From Bdellovibrionia bacterium (GTDB lineage Bacteria; Bdellovibrionota; Bdellovibrionia; Bdellovibrionales; UBA1609): DNA of 37,894 bases. Under the pieces are notes generated by a model. It did not search any database, was not told where the DNA came from, and was given only the letters and a program-made list of their open reading frames with translations. A program made the position numbers and the translations under genes. Of the stretch, positions 1 through 9,292 are shown in pieces; the first letter of the stretch is position 1, and each line of letters begins with the position of its first letter. The DNA lies in NCBI GenBank assembly GCA_030432925.1, contig JAUILT010000021.1:1-37894 (forward strand), given 5' to 3'.

Positions 1-171
1 TGAATAGCCAAGCCCTCGGACTAAGTAGTCAAACAAACTTCCATGTCCCAACTTTAAATAAAGTCGAGAGTCTTCCATTTGTTGCAACTTTTCAATAATA
101 AGATGACCGATTTCTTTTTCACGTTTTCTCAAAACAAGAAGTTCTTCATGTAGTTGCAAATGGACCTCCAC
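1..171 (-). CDS. Partial CDS (runs off window start): N-terminus resembling Bdellovibrio-type HNH endonuclease / DUF222-like proteins
   Basis: Not in the supplied ORF track. Manual translation of the minus strand from GTG at 171: VEVHLQLHEELLVLRKREKEIGHLIIEKLQQMEDSRLYLKLGHGSLFDYLVRGLGYS, open to the window edge. The pattern 'E..i...il..L......RLY..lG..SLFdY.vr.LGYS' is typical of the N-terminal region of HNH-endonuclease family proteins. Confidence 0.5.
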   Translation of the reverse strand, partial: MEVHLQLHEELLVLRKREKEIGHLIIEKLQQMEDSRLYLKLGHGSLFDYLVRGLGYS

Positions 172-249
172 TTTCGATGCCAGCAAAAACTATTGAGTGC
201 GAGTGGAAATATATCATGGCTTTTCAAATTTGGAATTTTACTCCGAGGT

Positions 250-280
250 GGGCTTTTTTGGGCTACTAACAAAAAAGCCC
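250..280. repeat. Inverted repeat / hairpin (GGGCTTTTTTG - 9 nt - CAAAAAAGCCC)
   Basis: Perfect 11-bp inverted repeat 250-260 / 270-280, upstream of the partial HNH-like ORF. Confidence 0.6.
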
Positions 281-873
281 AGCTCGACCTCTCCGAGAAA
301 AAAAGATCACTCCTATGGGGATCTATGAGTCTAACAACGGGAATGGAGCAATGGTTTTGTGGTGGCGAGGCAAAGTGAATTTTTAAGAAAAACCATCGTC
401 AAAAGGTTTTTATTTTTTCTTTGTTTAATAACGCAAACTTTTCTATGCATGGAAATGAGAAATTATTCTTTCTAGGAATGGCCAATCCAACACTTCAATA
501 GGACTGTAGTTATTTGCAAGAGAGGTATTTAAAGACTCATGCTGAATTCAAAGCTACGATAGCCTCACGTATAATCCGTTTAAGGCGAATTTAAATCGGC
601 ACAAAAATGGGCCCATAGCCTCAAGGTTTCAAGGGTTGGACAGCTTCTTATTTACAAAGGCTGATCCGGATAGATCACTGTTTTGCATCCTAACAGAACC
701 TTTCTCACGGCCTTCCTGGCCGCGAGACCTATAGAAAAACAGACTCTTTGGTTTCCTGAAAGCTAGCCCCGAAGGGGGCCGAGCTGGATGCGAGGACTTT
801 CAGAAAAAAACAACCAGGAGGGGCGGTAGTTTTACTCACCAACCTCAAAAATGGAGAGCCTCTGCCGGGGGCC

Positions 874-1119
874 TTGGTATCTTGGTACCATTTAATTGCT
901 CGACTTTTACACATAGAGGGTGAGAGATACTGGGGTGTCCTGATGCCTGATTTTGGTATCGCCACTCAAGGCAAGACCAAAAAAGAAGCCTATCTTATGG
1001 CTAAAGACGCTCTTGAATGCCTTATTGATGAAAAGGGCTTCAAAGTGGATATCTCCGAGGCTCCCGACCGCAAATTCTATATCTCAGCCAGTTTTGGTGA
1101 CCATCAAGCATTTTCTTAG
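874..1119 (+). pseudogene. Orphan, probably truncated HicB-like antitoxin (type II TA antitoxin fold)
   Basis: 'GERYWGVLMPDFGIATQGKTKKEAYLMAKDALECLIDEKGF' matches the HicB pattern (yw..~Pd....tqGdT.eEAl.mAkdALe.~l). Only a TTG start is available, there is no C-terminal HTH/RHH domain, and no adjacent HicA ORF. The same frame is open upstream to 760. Confidence 0.55.
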
Positions 1120-1214
1120 TTACTGCTATGTCTCCGGATTTTTTAGCGTCAGCCATGCATTTTCCCTTCCTCTTTAGGAAAGGTTGTTTGAGGTCACTCA
1201 AACTTTACATACCT

Positions 1215-1241
1215 TTTTGGCGAAAAAAACTTTCGCCAAAA
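1215..1241. repeat. Inverted repeat downstream of recA (TTTTGGCGAAA - AAAAC - TTTCGCCAAAA)
   Basis: Perfect 11-bp stem 1215-1225 / 1231-1241, immediately 3' of the recA stop on the minus strand. Lacks a clean downstream U-tract. Confidence 0.5.
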
Positions 1242-1262
1242 TAGGCCTGAAGGATACAAAAC

Positions 1263-2381
1263 CTAATGCTTTGTTGCTTTCTTACTCTTTGTTGGTCGAG
1301 CGGCGGAGGCCACTTTCTGCTGTTCTTGAGCCTTTTCAGCCAGAGTTTCCGTCGCTTCTGCTTTGGCTGCTTTTTCAATACCGTAGGCTTGAAGAATCTG
1401 AGAACGCAACTGGGTCTTGAGCTCTGTATTTTCCTTCAAAAAGGTTTTAGCGGCGTCACGCCCCTGTCCCATTCTTTCGCCATTGATACTGTACCAGGCA
1501 CCAGACTTTTCAATCAGATCCTTTTTCACACCCAAGTCCAGAATATCCCCTTCTGCAGAAATTCCTTCCCCGTACATTAGGTCAAACTCCACTTTAGCAA
1601 AAGGAGGAGCCATTTTGTTCTTTACAACTTTCACAGCCGTGCGGTTACCCACAATCTCATCTCCATTTTTGATGGCACCAATTCTTCGCACATCCAAACG
1701 GACAGAAGAGTAAAATTTCAAAGCGTTTCCACCAGTAGTGGTCTCAGGGTTTCCAAACATCACACCGATCTTCATGCGAATCTGGTTAATAAAAATCACA
1801 AGCGTATTGCTGCGGTTAATAGCGGCTGTCAACTTTCTCAAGGCTTGAGACATCAGCCGTGCCTGAAGACCCATATGGGAGTCCCCCATATCACCTTCAA
1901 TTTCAGCTCTTGGAGTCAGTGCTGCTACTGAGTCCACAACAAGTACATCCACAGCTCCAGAACGAACCAGAGTCTCCGTGATTTCTAAAGCCTGTTCACC
2001 AGTATCGGGCTGAGAAACCAGCATATCATCAATATTACAGCCCAGCTTGCGAGCATACTGAATATCCAAGGCATGCTCAGCATCAACAAATGCCACCGTG
2101 GCACCTGCTTTTTGTGCCTGGGCAATTGTAGAGAGGGCCAAGGTTGTTTTACCTGAACTTTCAGGACCGTAAATCTCTACAATCCTCCCCTTAGGAAGAC
2201 CGCCAATTCCCAAAGCAATATCCAGACTGAGTGCTCCCGTACTATAAACCGGAATATTGTCTTGGATATTCTCTTTGGACCCCATCTTCATAATAGATCC
2301 CTTACCGAACTGCTTTTCGATATTAGAAATGGCTAGATCCAAAGCCTTTGCTTTATCGCTATTTTGAATAGTTGTTGCCAT
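1263..2381 (-). CDS. recA: Recombinase RecA
   Basis: Full-length ORF with Walker [12 protein letters not shown], '[39 protein letters not shown]'. Likely start [14 protein letters not shown] at 2381; the track ORF extends to 2411. Confidence 0.98.
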   Translation of the reverse strand: MATTIQNSDKAKALDLAISNIEKQFGKGSIMKMGSKENIQDNIPVYSTGALSLDIALGIGGLPKGRIVEIYGPESSGKTTLALSTIAQAQKAGATVAFVDAEHALDIQYARKLGCNIDDMLVSQPDTGEQALEITETLVRSGAVDVLVVDSVAALTPRAEIEGDMGDSHMGLQARLMSQALRKLTAAINRSNTLVIFINQIRMKIGVMFGNPETTTGGNALKFYSSVRLDVRRIGAIKNGDEIVGNRTAVKVVKNKMAPPFAKVEFDLMYGEGISAEGDILDLGVKKDLIEKSGAWYSINGERMGQGRDAAKTFLKENTELKTQLRSQILQAYGIEKAAKAEATETLAEKAQEQQKVASAARPTKSKKATKH

Positions 2382-2553
2382 GTTGCTCCTTCTTTCTACC
2401 AACAATCCCAATGAAGAGTCGGCTCCTCTTTCCGTCTCATCACCTATTTTTTGCCCCAGAGTTCACAGTAGCTCTCGTTTTTTGTTGGCTCCACTTTTCT
2501 CACCTTAAGTTTTGCCGCCTTGAACTTAAAACTGCTGTAGGCCCTCTTGCTTT

Positions 2554-3039
2554 CTATTTCATCGCATTTATTAGCAGCTCCAAAGCAAAATCCACCGATT
2601 GCTGCTGGATGTCCTGTCTTTTTGGGCCTGAAAACTGCTGCCTCTTAGCAGCTTCAAACCCCGGACCACTCACAGCAAAAAATACCGTCCCTACAGGCTT
2701 TTGCGGTGATCCGCCTCCCGGACCTGCAACTCCGGTGATACTGACTGACCAGTCACAATTCAAATGCTTTCTTGCCCCTCGAGCCATATAACGCGCCACA
2801 GGTTCACTGACCTCACCATAGGATTGCAAAGCTGTTTTGGGCACTCCAAGAATGCCTGTTTTCACGGCACTTGCATAGGACGTTACACTGCCCATGAAAA
2901 TAGCAGAAACACCGGGAACAGACGTCACCTGGGCTGATAAAAGCCCCCCTGTACAACTCTCGGCAAAGCCCAATGTCCAGTTTCGTTGCTGACAGATTTG
3001 AATCAGTAGGTTCACTTTTTCTAAAACTTGTTTATTCAT
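2554..3039 (-). CDS. CinA C-terminal domain family protein (nicotinamide-nucleotide amidohydrolase, PncC-like)
   Basis: 'LGFAESCTGGLLSAQVTSVPGVSAIFMGSVTSYASAVKTGILGV' and 'SITGVAGPGGGSPQKPVGTVFFA' are CinA-C signatures. Confidence 0.93.
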   Translation of the reverse strand: MNKQVLEKVNLLIQICQQRNWTLGFAESCTGGLLSAQVTSVPGVSAIFMGSVTSYASAVKTGILGVPKTALQSYGEVSEPVARYMARGARKHLNCDWSVSITGVAGPGGGSPQKPVGTVFFAVSGPGFEAAKRQQFSGPKRQDIQQQSVDFALELLINAMK

Positions 3040-3051
3040 CTGTAGAGCCTA

Positions 3052-3519
3052 TCAAAAGTATTCGAACCATTGTGTCTGCTGAGTGAGAGTCTGCATGATC
3101 AGGCTGGCTAGAATCCCTGCCAAAATATCATCGGCCACAACACCCAGACCTCCTTCCAGCTTTTCATCCGCCCACCCCACAGGAAAGGGCTTAAGAATAT
3201 CAAATAAACGAAACAGCACAAAAGCGGACAATAGCGCTGACCAAGTAGAAAGCATTGTGAAGGCAATTAATACACCCACGACTTCATCAATCACGACCTC
3301 TTTGGGGTCATGAGTCTGAGATCGAGATTCATAAGCCTGAGCCACCCAAATGGCCACTGCCGCCAACAAGAGGGTGGAAACCATATAAAAAACATCCCCT
3401 CCCATCCGTAACAAAAGTGCTAAAGGAATTGCCGCCAAAGAACCAAATGTTCCAGGAGCCTTGGGAATACGCCCCACATACGCAAATGTTGCTGTGAACT
3501 CCACCCATTGATTTTTCAC
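3052..3519 (-). CDS. pgpA: Phosphatidylglycerophosphatase A
   Basis: 'GRIPKAPGTFGSLAAIPLALLL', 'DPKEVVIDEVVGVLIA', 'LFDILKPFPVGWADEKLEGGLGVVADDILAG'. Likely GTG start near 3519; the track ORF extends to 3552. Confidence 0.93.
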   Translation of the reverse strand: MKNQWVEFTATFAYVGRIPKAPGTFGSLAAIPLALLLRMGGDVFYMVSTLLLAAVAIWVAQAYESRSQTHDPKEVVIDEVVGVLIAFTMLSTWSALLSAFVLFRLFDILKPFPVGWADEKLEGGLGVVADDILAGILASLIMQTLTQQTQWFEYF

Positions 3520-3670
3520 TGATGTTTCTCCCCCGCCAAAAGTCAGGCACACTCAGCCAACTGCGCTTTGGGTATAACTCAACTTTTCAGCTATATCCAT
3601 TATATATCCGGCTTTTTTACCGATAAGACAGAAGGGGCCTCATAAAGCCATAAACAACACAGGAGACAGC

Positions 3671-4882
3671 TTGGAACTGAACATCCGAAATATTCTGGAG
3701 TTGGCCATGCAGAAAAACGCCAGTGACGTGCACCTCAAGGCCGGAATTATGCCTGTCATCCGCAGGCACGGAACTCTTCGTCCACTGGCCTCTAATCTAC
3801 CCGTTCTTTCTGGAGAGGATATCGACCGGATGGCAGCATCTGTGATGGATGACAAACAAAAAGATATTTTTGAAAAAGATCGCGAAGTTGATGTGGGCTA
3901 CGGAATTTCGGGGTTGGGGCGCTTTCGTTTCAGCATTTTCAAACAACGTGGCACAACACGTATGGTGATTCGAAATATTCCACACACTGTACCCAACTTT
4001 CGTGATTTGCACCTCCCCAATAAAGTCGCTGACCTAGCTTTACTCGAGCGAGGCTTAGTCATTGTCACAGGGATCACCGGGTCTGGAAAGTCTTCAACTC
4101 TTGCCGCTATGATTGATCACATCAATCGCAACAAAAATAAACACATTCTAACCATTGAGGACCCCATTGAGTTTCTTATCCGCGACCGCAAATCCATTAT
4201 CACCCAAAGGGAACTAGGAGAAGATACGCGCAATCATACAAAAGCACTACGAGCCGCCCTTCGACAAGATCCGGATGTCATTCTCATTGGTGAAATGAGA
4301 GACCGGGAAACTATTGAAATCGCATTGCTGGCTGCTGAAACAGGTCATCTTGTCTTATCAACGCTGCACACATTAGATGCCACTGAGACCATCAATCGTG
4401 TGGTGGCCTCTTTTGATCCCTATCAACAGCAGCAGATTCGGATTCAACTTGCCAGTGTTCTTTCAGGAGTGATCAGTCAACGTCTTGCTCGAAAGAAAGA
4501 CAAATCTGGTTTTGTACCTGCTGTAGAAATTCTGGTGGGCAATGAACGAGTGAAAGACCTGATCATGGACCCACAAAAAACTCGTGAAATACGCGCCACC
4601 ATTGAAGAAGGTCAAGAGGCCTGGGGTATGCAGTCCTTTGATCAAAGCATTATGGAACTCGTTGCTCAAAATATTATCTCTTTTGACGAAGCTCTAAAAA
4701 CCTGCTCAAATCCAGAAGATTTTAAAGTTCGATTTAGCGGAATCACAGCTTTAGATGGCCGTAAATGGGCGGATTCCAGCAAGCACCGAAAAAAAGTCCA
4801 TGAAGCCTGGAGCCAGTTACCAGAAGTAGAACTCGATCTACCCGTAGATATTTCCCACAAGGCGAAAAAAAAGAAAAAGTAG
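3671..4882 (+). CDS. pilT: Type IV pilus retraction ATPase PilT
   Basis: 'ASDVHLKAGIMPVIRRHGTL', Walker A GITGSGKSSTLA, 'EDPIEFLIRDRKSIITQRELG', 'LRQDPDVILIGEMRDRETIEIALLAAETGHLVLSTLHT'. TTG start; Lys-rich C-terminal tail. Confidence 0.93.
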   Translation: MELNIRNILELAMQKNASDVHLKAGIMPVIRRHGTLRPLASNLPVLSGEDIDRMAASVMDDKQKDIFEKDREVDVGYGISGLGRFRFSIFKQRGTTRMVIRNIPHTVPNFRDLHLPNKVADLALLERGLVIVTGITGSGKSSTLAAMIDHINRNKNKHILTIEDPIEFLIRDRKSIITQRELGEDTRNHTKALRAALRQDPDVILIGEMRDRETIEIALLAAETGHLVLSTLHTLDATETINRVVASFDPYQQQQIRIQLASVLSGVISQRLARKKDKSGFVPAVEILVGNERVKDLIMDPQKTREIRATIEEGQEAWGMQSFDQSIMELVAQNIISFDEALKTCSNPEDFKVRFSGITALDGRKWADSSKHRKKVHEAWSQLPEVELDLPVDISHKAKKKKK

Positions 4883-4949
4883 AAACACATCGTTGATCGC
4901 CATTTACAAGTGCTTTCCCCAGCCTCTCGTTTATGCTACTTTGCCCACC

Positions 4950-5420
4950 ATGGGCTTAGATTCACAAAATCCAACAGAAAATTCTGAAGAAAAATCACCA
5001 CTCTGGATAAAGGCTTACAACAGCCTCATCCGCTATCTGGGAGCTCGAGACCATTCGGAAAAAGAGCTACGCATTAAGCTCAGCCAAAAGTACCCCGAAA
5101 ATATTGCAGAGGAGATGGTGGCCCTGGCCTACGAGAACAACTGGATGGCTAACCCCCAGGAGCTGGCCCAAAGAACCGCCGAACGCCTCATGGAGAAGGG
5201 CAAAGGCCCGCGCTATATTACCAACTACCTGTCTGAGAGGGGACTGCCAGAGGTGAGCATAGACCGCGAAGAGGCCCTAAAACTGGCCCGTGAAGTGGCA
5301 GAAATGAAGTTTGGCGATTTGAAGGAACTGAATTATGATGAACGACCCAAGGTGCAACGTTTTTTACAAGGCCGTGGATTCAGCCACGGGGTTATCAGCA
5401 CCGTGATTTTTGAAAATTGA
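4950..5420 (+). CDS. recX: Regulatory protein RecX
   Basis: 'SLIRYLGARDHSEKELRIKLSQKYPENIAEEMVALAYENNWM' tri-helical repeat; located directly 5' of alaS. Likely ATG at 4950; the track ORF starts at 4893. Confidence 0.85.
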   Translation: MGLDSQNPTENSEEKSPLWIKAYNSLIRYLGARDHSEKELRIKLSQKYPENIAEEMVALAYENNWMANPQELAQRTAERLMEKGKGPRYITNYLSERGLPEVSIDREEALKLAREVAEMKFGDLKELNYDERPKVQRFLQGRGFSHGVISTVIFEN

Positions 5421-5435
5421 GGTAGGTTCGCATAA

Positions 5436-8150
5436 ATGAATAGCAATGATCTTCGCAACAACTTTATCAAGTACTTCGAGAAAAACTCTCACCAACCAGT
5501 GACCAGCTCCAGTCTTGTTCCAAGCAACGACCCGACCCTGTTATTCAATAATGCCGGAATGAACCAATTCAAAAACACATTTCTTGGAATTGAGCAAAGA
5601 GACTACAATAGAGCTGTCAGCTCGCAAAAATGTGTACGAGCCGGTGGAAAACACAATGACCTAGAAAACGTCGGCCAGACAGCCCGTCATCACACTTTTT
5701 TTGAAATGCTAGGGAACTTTTCATTTGGTGATTACTTTAAAAAAGAGGCCATTCATTTTGCCTGGGAGTTTCTTACCAAAGAACTACAGATAGATAAAAA
5801 CCGTCTCTATGTTTCTGTTTTTGACAATGATGATGAGGCTGCTGATATCTGGCACAAACAGGAAAGTATTCCCAGAGACCGCATTTACCAGTTTGGTGAA
5901 AAGGACAACTTCTGGCGCATGGGTGATACGGGCCCCTGCGGCCCCTGTTCCGAGATTTTTTATGATCTAGGCCCTGAAGTGAGCGGCAATCCCAAAGACA
6001 ATGTTATGGGTGGTGAGGGTGATCGCTACATGGAGATCTGGAACCTAGTATTCATGCAGTTCAATGAAACTGAGAACGGTCAACAAAGCCCACTTCCCAA
6101 GCCCTCTGTAGATACGGGGATGGGTCTTGAACGTCTGTCTGCTGTTATGCAGGGTGAAATCAGTAACTATCACTCAGACCTATTTATGGACCTGATTGAA
6201 AAAGCCTGCAGTATCAGTAACTCTAAATATCAGAAATCCACCAAAGGGCTTAAGGGTAAAGTTCTCACTGAGGTGGAAACATCCAATATGGCCCTAAGGG
6301 TTCTGGCAGATCACGCCCGTGCAGCCGCCTTTTTGATTGGTGACGGGGTTCTTCCTTCCAACGATGGTCGTGGGTATGTTCTTCGAAGAATTATGAGACG
6401 AGGCATTCGCTATGGTCGACAGCTCAGCGAAAAAAGCCTGCTTCCCGCCGTGGTGGAGAGCGTGATCGGAAAAATGTCAGATTTTTACCCGGAACTGAGC
6501 ACCCAGAAAAACCTTATTATAAAAACCGTTTCCGACGAAGAACAACGGTTCCTTCAAACACTTGACCAGGGCACCAATATTTTAGATGACTCCTTACGTA
6601 AGCTGAAGGAGCAAGGGCAGTCCACTGTTGATGGGGCTCTAGTATTCAAGCTTTACGACACCTATGGTTTCCCAGTAGACCTCACTCAAGTGATGGCCCG
6701 GGAGCAAGGGTTTGAGGTGGATGAAGCTGGTTTTGAGTCCCACATGGAAGAGGCCCGCAATAAGGCCAAGGCCAGCTGGAAGGGGAAAACCATTTCTGGA
6801 GATGCCGCCCACCTGGTGACATTCTCTCAAGAAGCCTTTAAAAAACAGGGGGCCACTGAATTCACTGGATACACCACAACTTCCACCAACGATGCCACTC
6901 TTGTCGATATGTCCAATGGCTCCAAAAGAATCACCCGCCTGAGCCGCGGTGACACAGGCATCATTGTCACTAACAAAACCTGTTTTTATGCTGAAGGTGG
7001 CGGGCAAGTGGGTGACTCAGGTGTCATCACCACCTCTAGGGGTTCTGCCAGGGTCATTGACTGCACTCGACAAAACGATGTATTTCTTCATCACGTGGAA
7101 GTCACCGACGGCAGTATCCAAACAGAAGACTCCTGCCAGCTAAAAGTCACCAACCTCGCTCGCAGAAACACTGCCAATAATCACTCAGCCACGCACTTGA
7201 TGCACGCAGCATTAAGACAGGTTCTGGGTGATCATGTTCAACAGGCCGGCTCTCTCGTAGATCCAGAGCGACTCCGCTTTGACTTCACCCATAACAAACC
7301 CCTCTCTACTATTGAAATTCAGGACATTGAAACCCGGGTCAATCAGGCCATTGGCCGAGCAACAGAAGTCACCTCAAAAGTCACCTCTCCGGAAAAAGCC
7401 ATCAAGGAAGGCGCTCTTGCCCTATTTGGAGAGAAGTACGGAGACCAGGTCCGTGTGATCAAAATGGGGGATGACTCCATGGAGTTATGTGGAGGCACTC
7501 ATGTTCCCAACACCTCAGTGATTCGCGCCTTTAAAGTTGTTTCTGAATCTGGAGTCAGCTCCGGAGTGCGTCGGATCGAAGCCATCACTGGAGACCGGGC
7601 CATCAACTACCTGATGAAAAACACCCGAGAAAACCTGACGGCTCGCACTGAATCCGGTATCAACGAACCCTGGAGCCAGTACATTGAAGGGCAGCAACAG
7701 TCTGTCGATGTCCATATTCAGAATCTAAAAACCCATATCCGCAATCTGCAAAAAGAGGTTCAGTCCCTGAAAGGTGGACAGATCTCTGTGGAGAGTCTCA
7801 TTGGCAATGCCAAAAGCTTCTCCCACAATGGCTCAGAGGGACGCCTGGTGCTTGGAGACCTCCCCATTGATGACCGCAAGGTTCTCAGCGACCTATCAGA
7901 TAAACTTCGTGATAAAATCCAATCCGGTGTGATCGTTTTAATTGGGCAGGGAGACAAGAACCACCCTCTGCTAGTGACTGTCTCTAAAGATCTGTCTAAG
8001 GATCTACCCGCTGGAAAACTTTTAAAGGAGGTCGCCGAAGCATTGGGCGGGAAAGGGGGCGGACGGCCGGATTTTGCCCAAGGGGCTGCCCCCGATCGCA
8101 GCCAGATTGCCAAGGCCTTTGAAAAAGCCACCCGCTTTGTAGGAGTGTAG
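5436..8150 (+). CDS. alaS: Alanine--tRNA ligase
   Basis: 904 aa; 'NNAGMNQFKNTFLG', 'FWRMGDTGPCGPCSEIFYDLG', editing motifs 'HSATHLMHAAL' and 'CGGTHV', C-terminal 'GGKGGGRPDFAQGAA'. Confidence 0.98.
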   Translation: MNSNDLRNNFIKYFEKNSHQPVTSSSLVPSNDPTLLFNNAGMNQFKNTFLGIEQRDYNRAVSSQKCVRAGGKHNDLENVGQTARHHTFFEMLGNFSFGDYFKKEAIHFAWEFLTKELQIDKNRLYVSVFDNDDEAADIWHKQESIPRDRIYQFGEKDNFWRMGDTGPCGPCSEIFYDLGPEVSGNPKDNVMGGEGDRYMEIWNLVFMQFNETENGQQSPLPKPSVDTGMGLERLSAVMQGEISNYHSDLFMDLIEKACSISNSKYQKSTKGLKGKVLTEVETSNMALRVLADHARAAAFLIGDGVLPSNDGRGYVLRRIMRRGIRYGRQLSEKSLLPAVVESVIGKMSDFYPELSTQKNLIIKTVSDEEQRFLQTLDQGTNILDDSLRKLKEQGQSTVDGALVFKLYDTYGFPVDLTQVMAREQGFEVDEAGFESHMEEARNKAKASWKGKTISGDAAHLVTFSQEAFKKQGATEFTGYTTTSTNDATLVDMSNGSKRITRLSRGDTGIIVTNKTCFYAEGGGQVGDSGVITTSRGSARVIDCTRQNDVFLHHVEVTDGSIQTEDSCQLKVTNLARRNTANNHSATHLMHAALRQVLGDHVQQAGSLVDPERLRFDFTHNKPLSTIEIQDIETRVNQAIGRATEVTSKVTSPEKAIKEGALALFGEKYGDQVRVIKMGDDSMELCGGTHVPNTSVIRAFKVVSESGVSSGVRRIEAITGDRAINYLMKNTRENLTARTESGINEPWSQYIEGQQQSVDVHIQNLKTHIRNLQKEVQSLKGGQISVESLIGNAKSFSHNGSEGRLVLGDLPIDDRKVLSDLSDKLRDKIQSGVIVLIGQGDKNHPLLVTVSKDLSKDLPAGKLLKEVAEALGGKGGGRPDFAQGAAPDRSQIAKAFEKATRFVGV

Positions 8151-8160
8151 GGACAAAACC

Positions 8161-9174
8161 CTAAAGTTCTGACTCACCAGACCTTTCCGAAGACTTCAAT
8201 TTGAAAAGAGGAGGTGATTTGGGCTGTGACACCTGGGGAGCATCATCCCGAGACTCCAGGTGGGGCACATAGATTTTTTTATTGGAGATTTTCTTTTGTA
8301 GGTCCCATCGATGCCTTAGAGCCGCTGTCAAACGACGTCTGGTAAAGGCCGAATAGACTTTTAACCTCAAAAAATACACTTTGCCCAGTTGCCACCCTAG
8401 ACGTGAGTACTTAAAAACAAGCACCATAAGGTCCTGCGCCCACCAGCGCAGTTGAATACTCAACTTATGAATTCTTTCAGAATGATAAATTCTTAATAAT
8501 TGCTGCTGAAGCCTTTGCAACGCCGACACCTGATATACTTTCTGCCATAAGGCTAACAACCACTCCTGTGAGTGCAAAACCCCAACCATGAAAAATGGAA
8601 CACTTTTTTTGTGATGCACCTGCAACCACTTGAGCTTATCCACAGTAAAGCCCATGCTTTGAATCTCTCCGATAGCATTATCTGCAAATAAATACCGATG
8701 AAAAGAAAAGCCAGACTCAATCACTCTGCGACGAAAACAAATATTCGTGTGTCCGTTCATCTCAAGAACTGTGGACTTCATAACACGTGCCGAGGCCTTC
8801 TTTGGCTCGTATATATGGTGCTCAATATTGTAACCCGCACAAACATCCACTCCCGGATGATCCAAAAGAAATCCATAGAGCTTTAGTAAGTCATTGGGGT
8901 TATCAAAAATAGTTTCTTCATCAAGAACATAAATAAAATCACCGCTGCATTGACGAATCGCAACATCCACCATGGCCGACATGTATTTTTTATCCTTAAT
9001 CATGACTGTACGAAGGTCATAGTTGACCTCCGGCAAGTTCTTAAAGGCATCTGCTCTGTTAGAAACAAGGACCACCTGTAAGGCCTGAGCAGGAAAGTCC
9101 TGCTGAGCAATATCCTGTAAAAGAGCCTCTCTCTTTTGTTGTGATTTTCCGATTGCAACGACCAACGAAACCAT
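8161..9174 (-). CDS. GT2-like (GT-A fold) glycosyltransferase-family protein with atypical DXD
   Basis: 'MVSLVVAIGKSQQKREALLQDIAQQDFPAQALQVVLVSN', 'CSGDFIYVLDEETIF' (DEE at the DXD position), 'NGHTNICFRRRVIESGF'. Confidence 0.7.
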   Translation of the reverse strand: MVSLVVAIGKSQQKREALLQDIAQQDFPAQALQVVLVSNRADAFKNLPEVNYDLRTVMIKDKKYMSAMVDVAIRQCSGDFIYVLDEETIFDNPNDLLKLYGFLLDHPGVDVCAGYNIEHHIYEPKKASARVMKSTVLEMNGHTNICFRRRVIESGFSFHRYLFADNAIGEIQSMGFTVDKLKWLQVHHKKSVPFFMVGVLHSQEWLLALWQKVYQVSALQRLQQQLLRIYHSERIHKLSIQLRWWAQDLMVLVFKYSRLGWQLGKVYFLRLKVYSAFTRRRLTAALRHRWDLQKKISNKKIYVPHLESRDDAPQVSQPKSPPLFKLKSSERSGESEL

Positions 9175-9183
9175 ATTTATACC

Positions 9184-9201
9184 AATCCGGTTTGAACTTT
9201 T
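9184..9201 (-). promoter_or_regulatory. Putative promoter/operator element, minus-strand copy: AAAAGTTCAAACCGGATTGGTATAAATA
   Basis: Reverse complement of 9173-9201. Matches the + strand copy at 9293-9320 at about 25 of 28 positions. Confidence 0.5.
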
Positions 9202-9292
9202 CCGTTTTTTGAAACTGATTTGCAGCCACCTCAGAGCCTATTTTTAAATAAACAGCCGTGAGATCTGTCTCCAACTCAATCCCAAAAATCCA

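Noticed and set aside
250-280. Integron attC site at the left-edge hairpin
   Set aside because: No paired R/L core sites (GTTRRRY / RYYYAAC) in the correct arrangement and no integrase in the window.
729-965. Minus-strand 78-aa ORF (MAIPKSGIRTPQ...)
   Set aside because: Overlaps antisense to the HicB-like motif and the palindromic region; no recognisable domain.
1215-1241. Rho-independent terminator for recA
   Set aside because: Strong stem, but neither strand has a convincing U-tract directly after it; kept only as an inverted repeat.
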